A DNA stretch of 64,000 bases, from assembly GCF_024505145.1 (NCBI RefSeq), contig NZ_JANIAA010000028.1, positions 1 through 64,000 of the forward strand. The letters run 5' to 3'. A program made the translations under genes and the position numbers. This DNA comes from Streptomyces rugosispiralis (GTDB taxonomy: Bacteria; Actinomycetota; Actinomycetes; Streptomycetales; Streptomycetaceae). Positions within the stretch are counted from its first letter, which is position 1; each line of letters opens with the position of its first letter. A model generated the notes under the pieces. That model did not search any database, had not been told where the DNA came from, and was given only the letters and a program-made list of their open reading frames with translations. Shown piece after piece: positions 43,079 through 51,207 of this stretch.

Positions 43079-43774
43079 TCATCCGCTCACGGTGAGATTC
43101 GAATTCCCGCTGCTCTGATATCCCTCAGTCGCGAGGATCATGTAGTACTTGAACGTGCCAAGACCCATTCCGGAACGGGCCCATGCGTCGAAGTGATTGC
43201 CCGTGGTGATGGTGCCGCCCGTCTTCTTCGACTGCCGGACGCTCCAGTACTGATTGAAGGTCCGGGTGCCCTCGACCGAGGGGGCGTTGTAGCGCGTCGT
43301 CTGGTAGATGTCGTACGTGCCGCCATCGCTGGTGACGGCGCCCTTGTACGTCCCCGTGGGCCGGTATGTACCCCAGTTGTCGACGACGTAGTACTCCACG
43401 AGCGGGTTTGACGTCCACCCGTAGAGACACAGATATCCATTGCCGGACGGGTTGAAGCTGCCCGAGTACTGCACGCTCCTGCGGCTGCCGTTGGTCCAGC
43501 CCTTACCGCACACGAAATTCCCGCAGTTGGACCATGAGGTCCGGTAACTGCCGCCCGACGACAGCGTCATGGAGACCGAACCGCCGCCGTCGGTCCAGAA
43601 CGAATAGTAGAAGCCGTTGTTGGTGCCGGTTTGGTTCGTGGTGATGGTCGTGTCGGCGCTGGCGGTTCCGATGGTGGGCAGCGTCAGCCCGGACGTGACC
43701 AGCGTCAGGGCGCCGGCCCGGCCGATTAAGTTCCTGCGGCTGATCGGCCGGGCGGGGGTGTCGTCCCGGTGCAT
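43079..43774 (-). CDS. xlnC: Tat-exported GH11 endo-1,4-beta-xylanase
   Basis: A 231-residue family-11 xylanase. The N-terminus has a twin-arginine signal ISRRNLIGRAGALTLVTS ending near GTASA, as in S. lividans XlnC, and there is no carbohydrate-binding module. Catalytic Glu residues are in NPLVEYYVVDNWG and ILATEGYQSSG; the thumb loop is TRYNAPSVEGTRTFNQYWSV. CGAGGAGGAGAAGC precedes the ATG. Leu16 inside the RR motif is encoded by TTA (43727-43729), so translation should need the bldA tRNA. Confidence 0.92.
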   Translation of the reverse strand: MHRDDTPARPISRRNLIGRAGALTLVTSGLTLPTIGTASADTTITTNQTGTNNGFYYSFWTDGGGSVSMTLSSGGSYRTSWSNCGNFVCGKGWTNGSRRSVQYSGSFNPSGNGYLCLYGWTSNPLVEYYVVDNWGTYRPTGTYKGAVTSDGGTYDIYQTTRYNAPSVEGTRTFNQYWSVRQSKKTGGTITTGNHFDAWARSGMGLGTFKYYMILATEGYQSSGNSNLTVSG

Positions 43775-44260
43775 GCTTCTCCTCCTCGGTTGTGATGGGG
43801 GCCTGTTGGTGCGGACAGTGTTGGACCGGCACGGTGGGGTGTCAACAGTTTCCGCAAGGATTACGGAAATTCCGCTGGGGCTGGTGATCTCTTGAGGGTG
43901 AATATTGCCTGTTCAGCACCTCACCTCATCCATCGAGTTCAGGAATGATCGATGAGAGGGAGAGATGAGAGATCATTTATGGGACCTCCCCATCGAAAAT
44001 TTTCGGAACCCTTCCGGATCAATGCAGTGCCCATGAGGCCCGGTCGGGCGAAGGGCACGATGCCGTACATGCCATAACTCGCGCTCATATTGAGCAGGTT
44101 CGCTCTACAAGGCGGTCTGGGTGACGAAGTACCTGGTCAGAGCATTGCCAACCTGTTATCAGGGCGTTAGTGGCGTGGCAGTAGGTCGTCGGCGTGGGCT
44201 GACAGTCTTGTTGTCATGACCCCGGAGGACGGGGTCGAGGCCCACGACAACAGAGGACTC
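43775..44260. promoter_or_regulatory. Divergent region of xlnC and a DUF4232 gene, with GAAA/TTTC boxes
   Basis: AT-richer than the surroundings. CGGAAATTCCG (43864-43874) is an inverted repeat about a central base; TTTCCG at 43849-43854 also pairs with CGGAAA at 43864-43869; CGAAAATTTTCG (43994-44005) is a perfect palindrome. Boxes of the CGAAA-N-TTTCG kind are described upstream of Streptomyces xylanase C genes, so these are probably the xylanase operators. The DUF4232 element GTTAT/GTTAG (44155-44170) lies at the other end. Confidence 0.6.
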
Positions 44261-44899
44261 ATGTCGCACCGCACCACCACTCTTCGCCATGCCCGCAAGG
44301 CCGCCGCCGTGGCGGTCGTCGCTGTCGCCGCGTTCGGTCTGACCGCGTGCCAGGACAACGCGGACGCCAGCGGAAGCTCGTCCTCCTCGGCCGCGAGCGA
44401 CTCCTCGGACTCCGGTTCGTCCGGCTCGTCCGGCTCGTCCGGCTCGTCCGGCTCGTCGGACGGGGGCTCGTCGGGTTCGGCCGGCGGCGACCAGGGCGGC
44501 GCCGGTGCGGACTCCTGCAAGACCTCGCAGCTGGGTTTCAGGAGCTCGCACGGCATGGGTGAGGGCACCCTGATCGTCGACCTCAAGAACAACGGATCCG
44601 CCCCCTGCACCCTCCAGGGCTTCCCCGGCGTGGACCTCAAGAGCAAGAACGGCTCGATCAGCGCCGAGCGCAGCGACCTCGCGGCGCCGAAGACCGAGGT
44701 CAAGCCGGGTGAGGAGACCCGCTTCACGCTCTCCTACCCGCCGAACGACTCCGGCGGCAGCGGCGAGACCTTCACCACCCTCGTCGTCACCCCGCCCAAC
44801 GAGACCCACTCCCACTCCCTGCCCGTGAGCATCAACGTCCCCGTCACCGACGGCTCCGGCTCCGCCATCAAGGTGGACCCGGTCGGCACCGGCAAGTAG
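44261..44899 (+). CDS. DUF4232 lipoprotein (second of three)
   Basis: A 212-residue lipoprotein: signal AAAVAVVAVAAFGLTAC (lipobox LTAC), then a very long Ser/Gly linker (repeats of SGSSGSS coded by TCCGGCTCG units) and a DUF4232 domain with Cys in GADSCKTSQLGF and SAPCTLQGFPGVDL. A GTTAT/GTTAG 11-bp repeat lies about 106 bases upstream of the start. A strong terminator follows. Confidence 0.85.
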   Translation: MSHRTTTLRHARKAAAVAVVAVAAFGLTACQDNADASGSSSSSAASDSSDSGSSGSSGSSGSSGSSDGGSSGSAGGDQGGAGADSCKTSQLGFRSSHGMGEGTLIVDLKNNGSAPCTLQGFPGVDLKSKNGSISAERSDLAAPKTEVKPGEETRFTLSYPPNDSGGSGETFTTLVVTPPNETHSHSLPVSINVPVTDGSGSAIKVDPVGTGK

Positions 44900-44913
44900 G
44901 CGCGTACAACATG

Positions 44914-44942
44914 GCATCCCCGGGCCACTGGCCTGGGGATGT
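44914..44942 (+). terminator. Hairpin terminator after the second DUF4232 gene
   Basis: CATCCCC at 44915-44921 pairs with GGGGATG at 44935-44941, with an inner GCC/GGC pair. Fifteen bases after the stop codon. Confidence 0.75.
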
Positions 44943-45120
44943 GCTATGAGCGACGAGTATGGGCAACAAGGCTGCCTGATCGATCGAACGTTCGACTTCC
45001 GGCGCACCGGCACACCGGCGTGCGCCTTCGCCCGCGACGGCCGACCCTGGATGGCGGGGGCGGTGGAGCGTGGACCGGACTGGAACCCGACTGGAACCGG
45101 ACTGGAAGGTGAACGTCACG

Positions 45121-45846
45121 ATGGAGACACCCCCGATCGTTTCGCCGCAGGAGTGGGAGGCCGCGCGCCAGCAGTTGCTCGAGGAAGAGAAGCGGCTGAC
45201 CCGCGCCCGTGACGCACTGGCCGCCAAGCGCCGGCGGATGCCGTGGCTGGCGGTGGAGAAGGCGTACGCGTTCGACGGCCCCGAGGGCAGGGTGAGCCTG
45301 CTCGACCTGTTCGCGGGGCGTCGTCAGCTGATCCTCTACCGCGCCTTCTTCGAGCCCATCGTCTACGGCTGGCCCGAGCACGCCTGCCGCGGCTGCTCCA
45401 TGGTCGCCGACCACGTCGGCGACCTCGCCCACCTCAACGCCCGCGACACCACCCTCGTCTTCGCCTCGCGCGCCCCGCAGCCGGAGATCGAGCAGGTGAA
45501 GGCGCGGATGGGCTGGACGATGCCCTGGTACACGATCACCGACGACTTCGACGCCGACTTCGACGTGGACGAATGGCACGGCACGAACGCGTTCATCCGC
45601 GAGGGCGACCGCGTGTTCCGCACCTACTTCATCAACGCCCGCGGCGACGAGGCACTGGGCAGCACCTGGAGCTACCTCGACATGACCGCGCTCGGGCGGC
45701 AGGAGACCTGGGAGGACTCGCCCGGGGGCTACCCGCAGACCGCGCCGTACGAGTGGTGGAACTGGCACGACGCGTACGGCGAGCCCGAGCCCGCCCCGGA
45801 ATGGCTGGCCCAAACGCGCAGAGGCCCGCGAGGCCGGCCCGCCTGA
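45121..45846 (+). CDS. DUF899 thioredoxin-like protein
   Basis: A 241-residue DUF899 protein. EEEKRLTRARDALAAKRRRM begins the domain; CRGCSMVADHVGDLAHLNAR contains the redox-type Cys pair, and VFRTYFINARGDEALGSTWS the late strand. DUF899 proteins have a thioredoxin fold and are thought to be peroxiredoxin-like. GGAAGGTGAACG precedes the ATG at 45121. A 115-base GC repeat follows. Confidence 0.85.
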   Translation: METPPIVSPQEWEAARQQLLEEEKRLTRARDALAAKRRRMPWLAVEKAYAFDGPEGRVSLLDLFAGRRQLILYRAFFEPIVYGWPEHACRGCSMVADHVGDLAHLNARDTTLVFASRAPQPEIEQVKARMGWTMPWYTITDDFDADFDVDEWHGTNAFIREGDRVFRTYFINARGDEALGSTWSYLDMTALGRQETWEDSPGGYPQTAPYEWWNWHDAYGEPEPAPEWLAQTRRGPRGRPA

Positions 45847-45960
45847 CCCCCGCGGCCCCCGCGGCCCCCGCGGCCCCCGCGGCCCCCGCGGCCCCCGTGA
45901 CCCCCGCGGCCCCCGTGACCCCCGCGGCCCCCGCGGCCCCCGTGACCCCCGCGACCAGCA
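45847..45960. repeat. GC-rich 9-bp tandem repeat
   Basis: About eleven copies of CCCCGCGGC / CCCCGTGAC-type 9-mers between the DUF899 and GNAT genes. It codes for nothing sensible in any frame and looks like a slippage-expanded spacer. A similar GGCGGCCCC array follows the second DapA-like gene. Confidence 0.85.
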
Positions 45961-45998
45961 CAACACCTCGCCCTCCGCATGTCGCACACTGTGGAGCC

Positions 45999-46466
45999 AT
46001 GGACCACCACACCCGCCCCGCGACGGCCGCCGACGCCGACGCCGTAAGGGCCGTCATCGACGCGGCATACCGCCCCTACGTCACCCGGATCGGGCTCCGC
46101 CCGGCACCCATGGACGCCGATCACGCGGCCGACATCGCGGCGGGCCGCGTCTTCGTCACCGGCGACCCGGTCGTGGGCGTGCTGGTCCTGGTGGCGGAGC
46201 CCGACCACCTCGTCCTGGAGAACATCGCCGTACACCCCGACGCCCACCGCCAGGGCCTGGGCAGGCATCTGCTCACCTTCGCCGAAACCCACGCACGCGC
46301 CCTCGGCCTCCCGGAGATCCGGCTCTACACCAACGCCCTCATGTGGGAGAACCAGGAGATCTACCCGAGGTACGGATACGAGGTGACGGAACGCCGCCAG
46401 GACGGCCAGTACGACCGCGTCCACTACCGGAAGCGCGTTTCCCGGGCGGCAGCGCCCGATCAGTAG
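45999..46466 (+). CDS. GNAT-family N-acetyltransferase
   Basis: A 155-residue GNAT. Motif A reads NIAVHPDAHRQGLGRHLL and the last motif is IYPRYGYEVTERR. The N-terminal part (RPATAADADAVRAVIDAAYR) is typical. GTGGAGCC precedes the ATG. Substrate unknown. Confidence 0.88.
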   Translation: MDHHTRPATAADADAVRAVIDAAYRPYVTRIGLRPAPMDADHAADIAAGRVFVTGDPVVGVLVLVAEPDHLVLENIAVHPDAHRQGLGRHLLTFAETHARALGLPEIRLYTNALMWENQEIYPRYGYEVTERRQDGQYDRVHYRKRVSRAAAPDQ

Positions 46467-46482
46467 CCCGGCGGGCGCCGGC

Positions 46483-46514
46483 TTGACCTTACCCTCGGGG
46501 GCAAGGTTTAGCGT
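46483..46514 (+). promoter_or_regulatory. MerR-type long-spacer promoter/operator
   Basis: TTGACC at 46483-46488 and TAGCGT at 46509-46514 are separated by 20 bases. The spacer contains the dyad ACCTT ... AAGGT. This is the classic MerR arrangement, where the regulator twists an over-long spacer, and it lies directly before the MerR-peroxiredoxin gene. Confidence 0.7.
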
Positions 46515-46531
46515 TCTTCGAGGTGAGAGAC

Positions 46532-47503
46532 GTGCGAATCGGTGAGCTGGCCCGGCGGGCGGGTGTGACGACCAAAGCGGTGCGCTACTACGAATCGCTG
46601 GGGCTGTTGACGCCCGAGCGGCTGGCCAACGGCTACCGGGACTACGACGAGCACGATGTGCGGCTCGTGCGGGAGATCCGGGCGCTCAGCGGGCTCGGGC
46701 TGCCCGTGGAGCGGACCCGGCCGTTCCTGGACTGCCTCGCGGTCGGGCATCGGCACGCCGATGACTGCCCGGCCTCACTGGCCGAGTACCGGGAGGCGAT
46801 CGACGAGCTCTCCCGGCGCATCGCCGGGCTCACCGCGCGCCGGGCGGCGCTGATCACGCACCTTCAGCAGGCCGCCCACCGCAACAGCCGTGTCCCGGCC
46901 ACCCGCGAAGGAGAGCGCCTGATGACCGACTACGTGAACCTGCCGCCCGACCTGCCCGTACCCGAGGACGACGGCGCGGCCGCCCATCTGCCCGGGACGT
47001 CCGTGCCGTCCCTGGAACTGCACAGCACCGGCGATTCGACGGTCCGTCTCGACGCCCTCGGACCGGGCCGGACGGTGCTCTACGTCTATCCGCTCACCGG
47101 CCGTCCGGGCACCGACCTGCCCGAGGGCTGGGACGCGATCCCCGGGGCGCGCGGCTGTACGCCCGAGGCGTGCGGCTTCCGCGACCACTATCAGGAGCTG
47201 CTCACGGCCGGCGCGGTCCAGGTGTTCGGGCTGTCCAGCCAGGAAACCGGCTATCAGCGCGAGGTCGTCGAGCGGCTCCGCCTGCCGTTCGAGATGCTCT
47301 CCGACCCCACGCGGAGCCTGGCCCAGACGCTCGGTCTGCCCACGTTCGACGTGACCGGGCTGACGCTCTACAAGCGGCTGACGTTGATCATCCGCGATGG
47401 CACGATCGAGCACGTCTTCTATCCGATCTTCCCGCCGAACGAGCACGCGGACCAGGTGCTGACCTGGTTGCGGGCGAACCCTCAGCAGGGAACCGGCCGG
47501 TAG
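46532..47503 (+). CDS. MerR regulator fused to peroxiredoxin
   Basis: A 323-residue fusion. Residues 1-115 are a MerR protein (RIGELARRAGVTTKAVRYYE, then GYRDYDEHDVRLVREIR, and a dimer helix with Cys in FLDCLAVGHRHADDCPAS). Residues about 131-323 are an AhpC/BCP-like peroxiredoxin with GARGCTPEACGFRDHYQELL, where the first Cys is the peroxidatic candidate and the second lies five residues later. GTG 46532 is chosen because GAGGTGAG precedes it. An internal ATG at 46922 with AAGGAG could also give a free peroxiredoxin. The regulator probably senses peroxide or thiol stress and controls its own gene. Confidence 0.88.
   Translation: MRIGELARRAGVTTKAVRYYESLGLLTPERLANGYRDYDEHDVRLVREIRALSGLGLPVERTRPFLDCLAVGHRHADDCPASLAEYREAIDELSRRIAGLTARRAALITHLQQAAHRNSRVPATREGERLMTDYVNLPPDLPVPEDDGAAAHLPGTSVPSLELHSTGDSTVRLDALGPGRTVLYVYPLTGRPGTDLPEGWDAIPGARGCTPEACGFRDHYQELLTAGAVQVFGLSSQETGYQREVVERLRLPFEMLSDPTRSLAQTLGLPTFDVTGLTLYKRLTLIIRDGTIEHVFYPIFPPNEHADQVLTWLRANPQQGTGR
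46908..46924 (+). promoter_or_regulatory. Internal Shine-Dalgarno and in-frame ATG for the peroxiredoxin half
   Basis: AAGGAG at 46908-46913, eight bases, then ATG at 46922-46924 in the same frame, exactly at the MerR/peroxiredoxin junction (MTDYVNLPPDLPVPEDD). Strong enough for independent translation of a 193-residue peroxiredoxin. Confidence 0.65.
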
Positions 47504-47514
47504 AGCCCGCCGGT

Positions 47515-47608
47515 GGAGACCCGCTTGCAGAGACCCGCCCGTAGAGACCCGCCCGTAGTGACTCGCCCGTAGTGACTCGCCCGTAGAGACCCGCTTGCAG
47601 AGACCGGC
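47515..47608. repeat. Tandem 14-15-bp repeat
   Basis: About six copies of a GTAGAGACCCGCCC-type unit with variants GTAGTGACTCGCCC and GCAGAGACCCGCTT, between the MerR-peroxiredoxin gene and the second DapA-like gene. No coding sense. Confidence 0.8.
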
Positions 47609-47638
47609 GCGCAGCGCCTGACTATCCGGGAGACGCCC

Positions 47639-48532
47639 ATGTTCACCGGCCTGAGTGCCTTTCCGCTCACCCCGACCACCGAAACCGGCATCGACGAGAA
47701 GGCCTTCGCCACCCTGGTCGGCCGACTGGCCACCGCCGGAGTCGACTCGATCGGAGCGCTGGGCTCCACGGGCTCGTACGCCTACCTGACCCGCGAGGAG
47801 CGCGCCCGTACCGCCCGTATCGCCGTGGAGCACGCCGAGCGGACCCCGGTCATCGTGGGCATCGGCGCGCTGCGCACCCGGCATGTACTGGAGGTGGCGG
47901 AGGACGCGCAGCGTGCGGGGGTATCCGGAGTGCTGCTGGCGCCGGTGTCGTATCAGCCGCTGACCGAGGACGAGGTGTTCGGGCTCTTCGAGGACGTCAC
48001 GGCGAACCTCTCGGTGCCGCTGGTGGTCTACGACAACCCTCGCACCACCCACTTCACCTTCACCGACGAGCTGTACGCGCGGGTGGCCGAGCTGCCGCGG
48101 GTGGCGTCCATCAAGATCCCGGGGGTGCCCGCCGACCCCGCGGCCGCGCGGGCCCGGGTCCAGCGGCTGCGGCAGATCCTGCCCGGGGACGTGACCGTGG
48201 GCGTCAGCGGGGACGCCTTCGGGGCGACAGGGCTGAACGCCGGGTGTGACGCCTGGTATTCGGTGCTCGGCGGCACCTTCCCCGGACCGGCGCTGGCGAT
48301 CACCCGTGCCGCGCGGTCCGGCGACGCCGAAGGGGCGCGGGCGGAGTCACGGCGGCTCCAGCCGCTGTGGGACCTGTTCACCCAGCACGGTTCCCCGCGC
48401 GTGATCGCCGAGGCCGCCGCGCACATCGGCCTCACCCCGCCCCGCGGCCTCCCGCTCCCGCTGCGCGGCCTCGATGCCGACGGCCGCGCACAGGTCGCCG
48501 AGGTGCTCGAACAGCTTCGGCTGAACGCCTGA
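47639..48532 (+). CDS. DapA-family lyase/synthase (second in window)
   Basis: A 297-residue DapA-like enzyme. Schiff-base Lys159 in VASIKIPGVP, Tyr131 in VVYDNP, and GSTGSYAYLTREER at the pyruvate-carboxylate loop. It shares the fold but little sequence with the operon enzyme at 14907. With no pathway neighbours the substrate is open; true lysine DapA is less likely because the context is accessory and the GSTGSYAYL loop differs from the usual GTTGE pattern. Confidence 0.82.
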   Translation: MFTGLSAFPLTPTTETGIDEKAFATLVGRLATAGVDSIGALGSTGSYAYLTREERARTARIAVEHAERTPVIVGIGALRTRHVLEVAEDAQRAGVSGVLLAPVSYQPLTEDEVFGLFEDVTANLSVPLVVYDNPRTTHFTFTDELYARVAELPRVASIKIPGVPADPAAARARVQRLRQILPGDVTVGVSGDAFGATGLNAGCDAWYSVLGGTFPGPALAITRAARSGDAEGARAESRRLQPLWDLFTQHGSPRVIAEAAAHIGLTPPRGLPLPLRGLDADGRAQVAEVLEQLRLNA

Positions 48533-48536
48533 CCGG

Positions 48537-48660
48537 CAGCGGCCCCGGCGGCCCCGGCGGCCCTGGCGGCCCTGGCGGCCCCAGTGACCCCGGCGGCCCC
48601 GGCGGCCCTGGCGGCGCCAGTGGCCCCGGTGGCCCGAGTGACCCCGGCGGCAATGGCCTT
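48537..48660. repeat. GGCGGCCCC-type 9-bp tandem repeat
   Basis: About 13 imperfect 9-mers (GGCGGCCCC, GGCGGCCCT, AGTGACCCC) between two convergent genes. On the minus strand it would read as a collagen-like GPP repeat, but there is no ribosome site. Confidence 0.85.
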
Positions 48661-48677
48661 ACCGACGGCATCGCCCC

Positions 48678-49325
48678 CTATGGCCGCTCCAAGATCCCCC
48701 TCTCCATGGCCACCACCACCGCCCTCGTCCGGTCGTTCACATCGAGCTTGGCGAACAGCCGGAGCAGATGCGTCTTCACCGTGGCCTCGGCGATCACGAG
48801 CCGTCGTCCGATCTCGGCGTTGGTGAGACCGTCCGCCACGGCGTTGAGGACGTCCGTCTCGCGCTCGGTCAGCGGGTCCTGAACGGGCCGCCGCATCCGC
48901 GCGACCAGCTTCTCCGCGACCCGGGGCGCGAGCACCGTCTCACCCCGTGCCGCCGCGTGGATCGCGTCGACGAGCTGCTCGCGGGTGGTGTCCTTGAGCA
49001 GATAGCCGATGGCACCGGCCTCCACCTCGCGCTCGATCTCCGTGTCGGTGTCGTACGTGGTCAGGATCAGCACCCGGGTACGCGGAAACCGGGCCACGAT
49101 CTCGGTCGTCGTCGCCACCCCGTCCAGTACGGGCATCCGCAGATCGACCAGGGCCACATCGGGGTCGTACCGCTCGACGAGTTCGAGCGCCGCGCGACCG
49201 TCACCCGCCTCGCCGACGATCTCGATGCTGTCCTCGGCGGCGAGCAGGGCGATCACCCCGGCCCGCATCACGGTGTGATCGTCCACGACCACGATCCGCA
49301 GACCGCCCTCGCCCATGTCCCTCAT
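48678..49325 (-). CDS. LuxR/NarL-family response regulator, partner kinase deleted
   Basis: A 215-residue response regulator: receiver with VVVDDHTVMRAG, phospho-acceptor Asp in VALVDLRMP and Lys in GYLLKDTT; output HTH LTERETDVLNAVADGLTNAE. ATG 49325 overlaps the TGA of the residual histidine-kinase tail (ATGA), showing the ancestral kinase-regulator operon; ATG 49316 is an alternative. The kinase itself is gone, so the regulator is now orphan. Confidence 0.9.
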   Translation of the reverse strand: MRDMGEGGLRIVVVDDHTVMRAGVIALLAAEDSIEIVGEAGDGRAALELVERYDPDVALVDLRMPVLDGVATTTEIVARFPRTRVLILTTYDTDTEIEREVEAGAIGYLLKDTTREQLVDAIHAAARGETVLAPRVAEKLVARMRRPVQDPLTERETDVLNAVADGLTNAEIGRRLVIAEATVKTHLLRLFAKLDVNDRTRAVVVAMERGILERP

Positions 49326-49390
49326 GCCTCCACCTCGCCCGCCATGGGGATCATCGCCAGGATCCGCGTCCCGTCGCCCACCGAACGCCG
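49322..49390 (-). pseudogene. Last ~20 codons of a sensor histidine kinase
   Basis: On the minus strand, in the frame that overlaps the response regulator by ATGA, the sequence reads VGDGTRILAMIPMAGEVEA and stop. This is the usual end of a NarX/DesK-type kinase (G.GT.I.A..P). Nothing of the kinase remains upstream of about 49390, where the truncated MMPL gene takes over. Confidence 0.6.
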
Positions 49391-50913
49391 ACCCGGCCGA
49401 CGGTCGCGGGGAGGTAGTCCTCGCGCAGGTGGTCGAGCGAGTCGTACGCCTGGTCGGAGTTGCCCAGGTAGGGCACCTTCAGCTCGAGCACGCTGATCCG
49501 GTGGTCGGCGGAGGTCCGCACGCGCGAGGCGCCGGTGAACAGCGGGTCGGCGTCGGCGCGCCGGGCCAGCTCCCGCAGCGCCCCGCCGACCTCGCCGGAC
49601 CGCGCGGCGTCGGCACGTACGACGACCTGGTGGGTGACCCGCTGTTCCGGGAACGCCGCGTTGAGCCGGTCGTACACCCGCATGGCGGCGATGTCGCGGG
49701 AGTGGGTGTCCCGGCTCATCTCCGTGATCTTCAACTCGGCCAACGGGACGGCGAGCGCGAGCAGGGCGAGCACGGACACGCACAGGGTGGCCAGGGGGTG
49801 CCGGCTCGCGGGCCGCAGCAGAGCGGCCCATACCCGGCCACCGCCGTCGCCCCGCGTCCGGCGCGCGGGCTTGCCTCGTCCGGCGCGGCGCCGCGCCGAG
49901 CGCTCCTCCCGCTCTCCCAGCTTGACGAGCATCGCGGGCAGCGCCGTCAGGGAACTGGCCACCGCGACCAGGACGACCACGATCGTGCCGGTGGCCAGCG
50001 AGGAGTAGATGACGTCGGAGGCGAGATACAGCGTCGCGGTGGAGGCCACGACCGCGAGCCCGGAGACCACCACGGCCCGGCCGGAGGTCGCCGCGGCCAG
50101 GTCGACCAGCGCCTCGGAGCTGAGCCGGCCGCCCGCGCGGGCGCGCTCCTCGCGCTCCCGCTTGAGGTAGAAGAGCGTGTAGTCGACGCCGACCGCGAGC
50201 CCGATCATGAGGATGACGTTCGTGCCGACCCCCGCGTCGGGCGAAACGTGTGAGGCCACCATGGAGAGCCCGATGGCCGCCGCGATGGACGACAGCGCGA
50301 GCAGCAGCGGCACCCCCGCCATGGTCACGGATCCGAAGACGACCAGCAGGGTGACCAGGGTGATGGGAAGCGTGATCTTCTCGGAGAGCGCCAGGTCGTC
50401 GCCGCGCTGCTGATCGACCCCCTTGCTGATGGACGGACTCCCGGTCTCCTCCAGCCGCAGCCCCGGATACGCCTTCGCCACGGCGTCCGTCTGCCCGGCC
50501 AGCGCGTCGACCTTGTCCTTGGCGTCCCGCTCCTCGCCCTTCAGCGCCACCTCGACCATGAGGATCCGGCGGTCCCCGGACAGCAGCGGGTCGGCGACGC
50601 CCGCGACCTCGGGCAGCCGCTTCATCCGGGCGGTCAGGTCCCCGGCGGCGGCTTCGGCCGCGCCCCGGTCGAGGGCGCCCGACCGGGCGGAGATCAGCAC
50701 CTGCTCGGTGGCCCGGCGCTCCAGACCCCCCTCGGCGGCCATCGCCTCCGCCCACCCCGCCTCGCCGACCCGGTAGTCGGCCGTCGTCGCGCCGTGTGTC
50801 CCGACGGCACCGCCGGCCCCCAGGCACAGCGCCACGAACACCAGCCAGCCGACGATGGCCCGCCAGGGGTGCCGGGCGCTCCAGCGCGCCATGCGCACAG
50901 TGAGTGATTTCAT
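49351..50913 (-). CDS. MMPL-family transporter, C-terminally truncated
   Basis: A 520-residue MMPL-type exporter fragment. The ATG at 50913 begins MKSLTVRMARWSARHPWRAI; the first span, the large outer domain, spans 2-6 (ITLPITLVTLLVVFG; NVILMIGLAVGVDYTLFYLK) and span 7 (LCVSVLALLALAVPL) with the second outer domain are present. Family members continue for about 200 residues with five more spans. Here authentic sequence ends near DYLPATVGR and runs for about a dozen codons in the wrong frame of a histidine-kinase gene. Probably non-functional. Confidence 0.85.
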   Translation of the reverse strand: MKSLTVRMARWSARHPWRAIVGWLVFVALCLGAGGAVGTHGATTADYRVGEAGWAEAMAAEGGLERRATEQVLISARSGALDRGAAEAAAGDLTARMKRLPEVAGVADPLLSGDRRILMVEVALKGEERDAKDKVDALAGQTDAVAKAYPGLRLEETGSPSISKGVDQQRGDDLALSEKITLPITLVTLLVVFGSVTMAGVPLLLALSSIAAAIGLSMVASHVSPDAGVGTNVILMIGLAVGVDYTLFYLKREREERARAGGRLSSEALVDLAAATSGRAVVVSGLAVVASTATLYLASDVIYSSLATGTIVVVLVAVASSLTALPAMLVKLGEREERSARRRAGRGKPARRTRGDGGGRVWAALLRPASRHPLATLCVSVLALLALAVPLAELKITEMSRDTHSRDIAAMRVYDRLNAAFPEQRVTHQVVVRADAARSGEVGGALRELARRADADPLFTGASRVRTSADHRISVLELKVPYLGNSDQAYDSLDHLREDYLPATVGRVGVRWATGRGSWR

Positions 50914-51207
50914 GCCCGAAAGCCTCGCTGGCCAGGTCAGTTGGCCGACAGAGGTACCCGGTTGAACTTCCCGTCCACCGATCGGTGGACGGGCACGGCC
51001 GCTCGGGCGGCGGCCGGTCGTGGACGACGTGCCGGGCGCGTCAACGGAGGCCATGCCCTCCTTACGGTGGCCATGCCCTCCTTACGGTGGCCATGGCCTC
51101 CTTACGGTGGCCGATACGCGGCCTTCACCCCGGACGCGGGGCGCCGCCGGTGCCCAGAGGCCCGGCGGCGCCAGTCGCGGTCAGGTCAGGAATCAGGAGG
51201 TCAGGAA
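50914..51207. repeat. Intergenic region with 22-bp tandem repeat (51040-51112)
   Basis: About 3.5 copies of a unit around CCATGCCCTCCTTACGGTGG. A second short repeat, GTCAGGAATCAGGAG, twice, lies at 51185-51215. No spacer pattern of a CRISPR array. No gene seen. Confidence 0.75.

Noticed and set aside
48432..48671. Minus-strand collagen-like GPP protein
   Set aside because: It is a by-product of the 9-bp GGCGGCCCC array, has no ribosome site and overlaps the coding end of the DapA-like gene.
51040..51112. Regular 22-bp repeats that look like a CRISPR array at first sight
   Set aside because: Copies are contiguous without unique spacers, and no cas genes are in the window.
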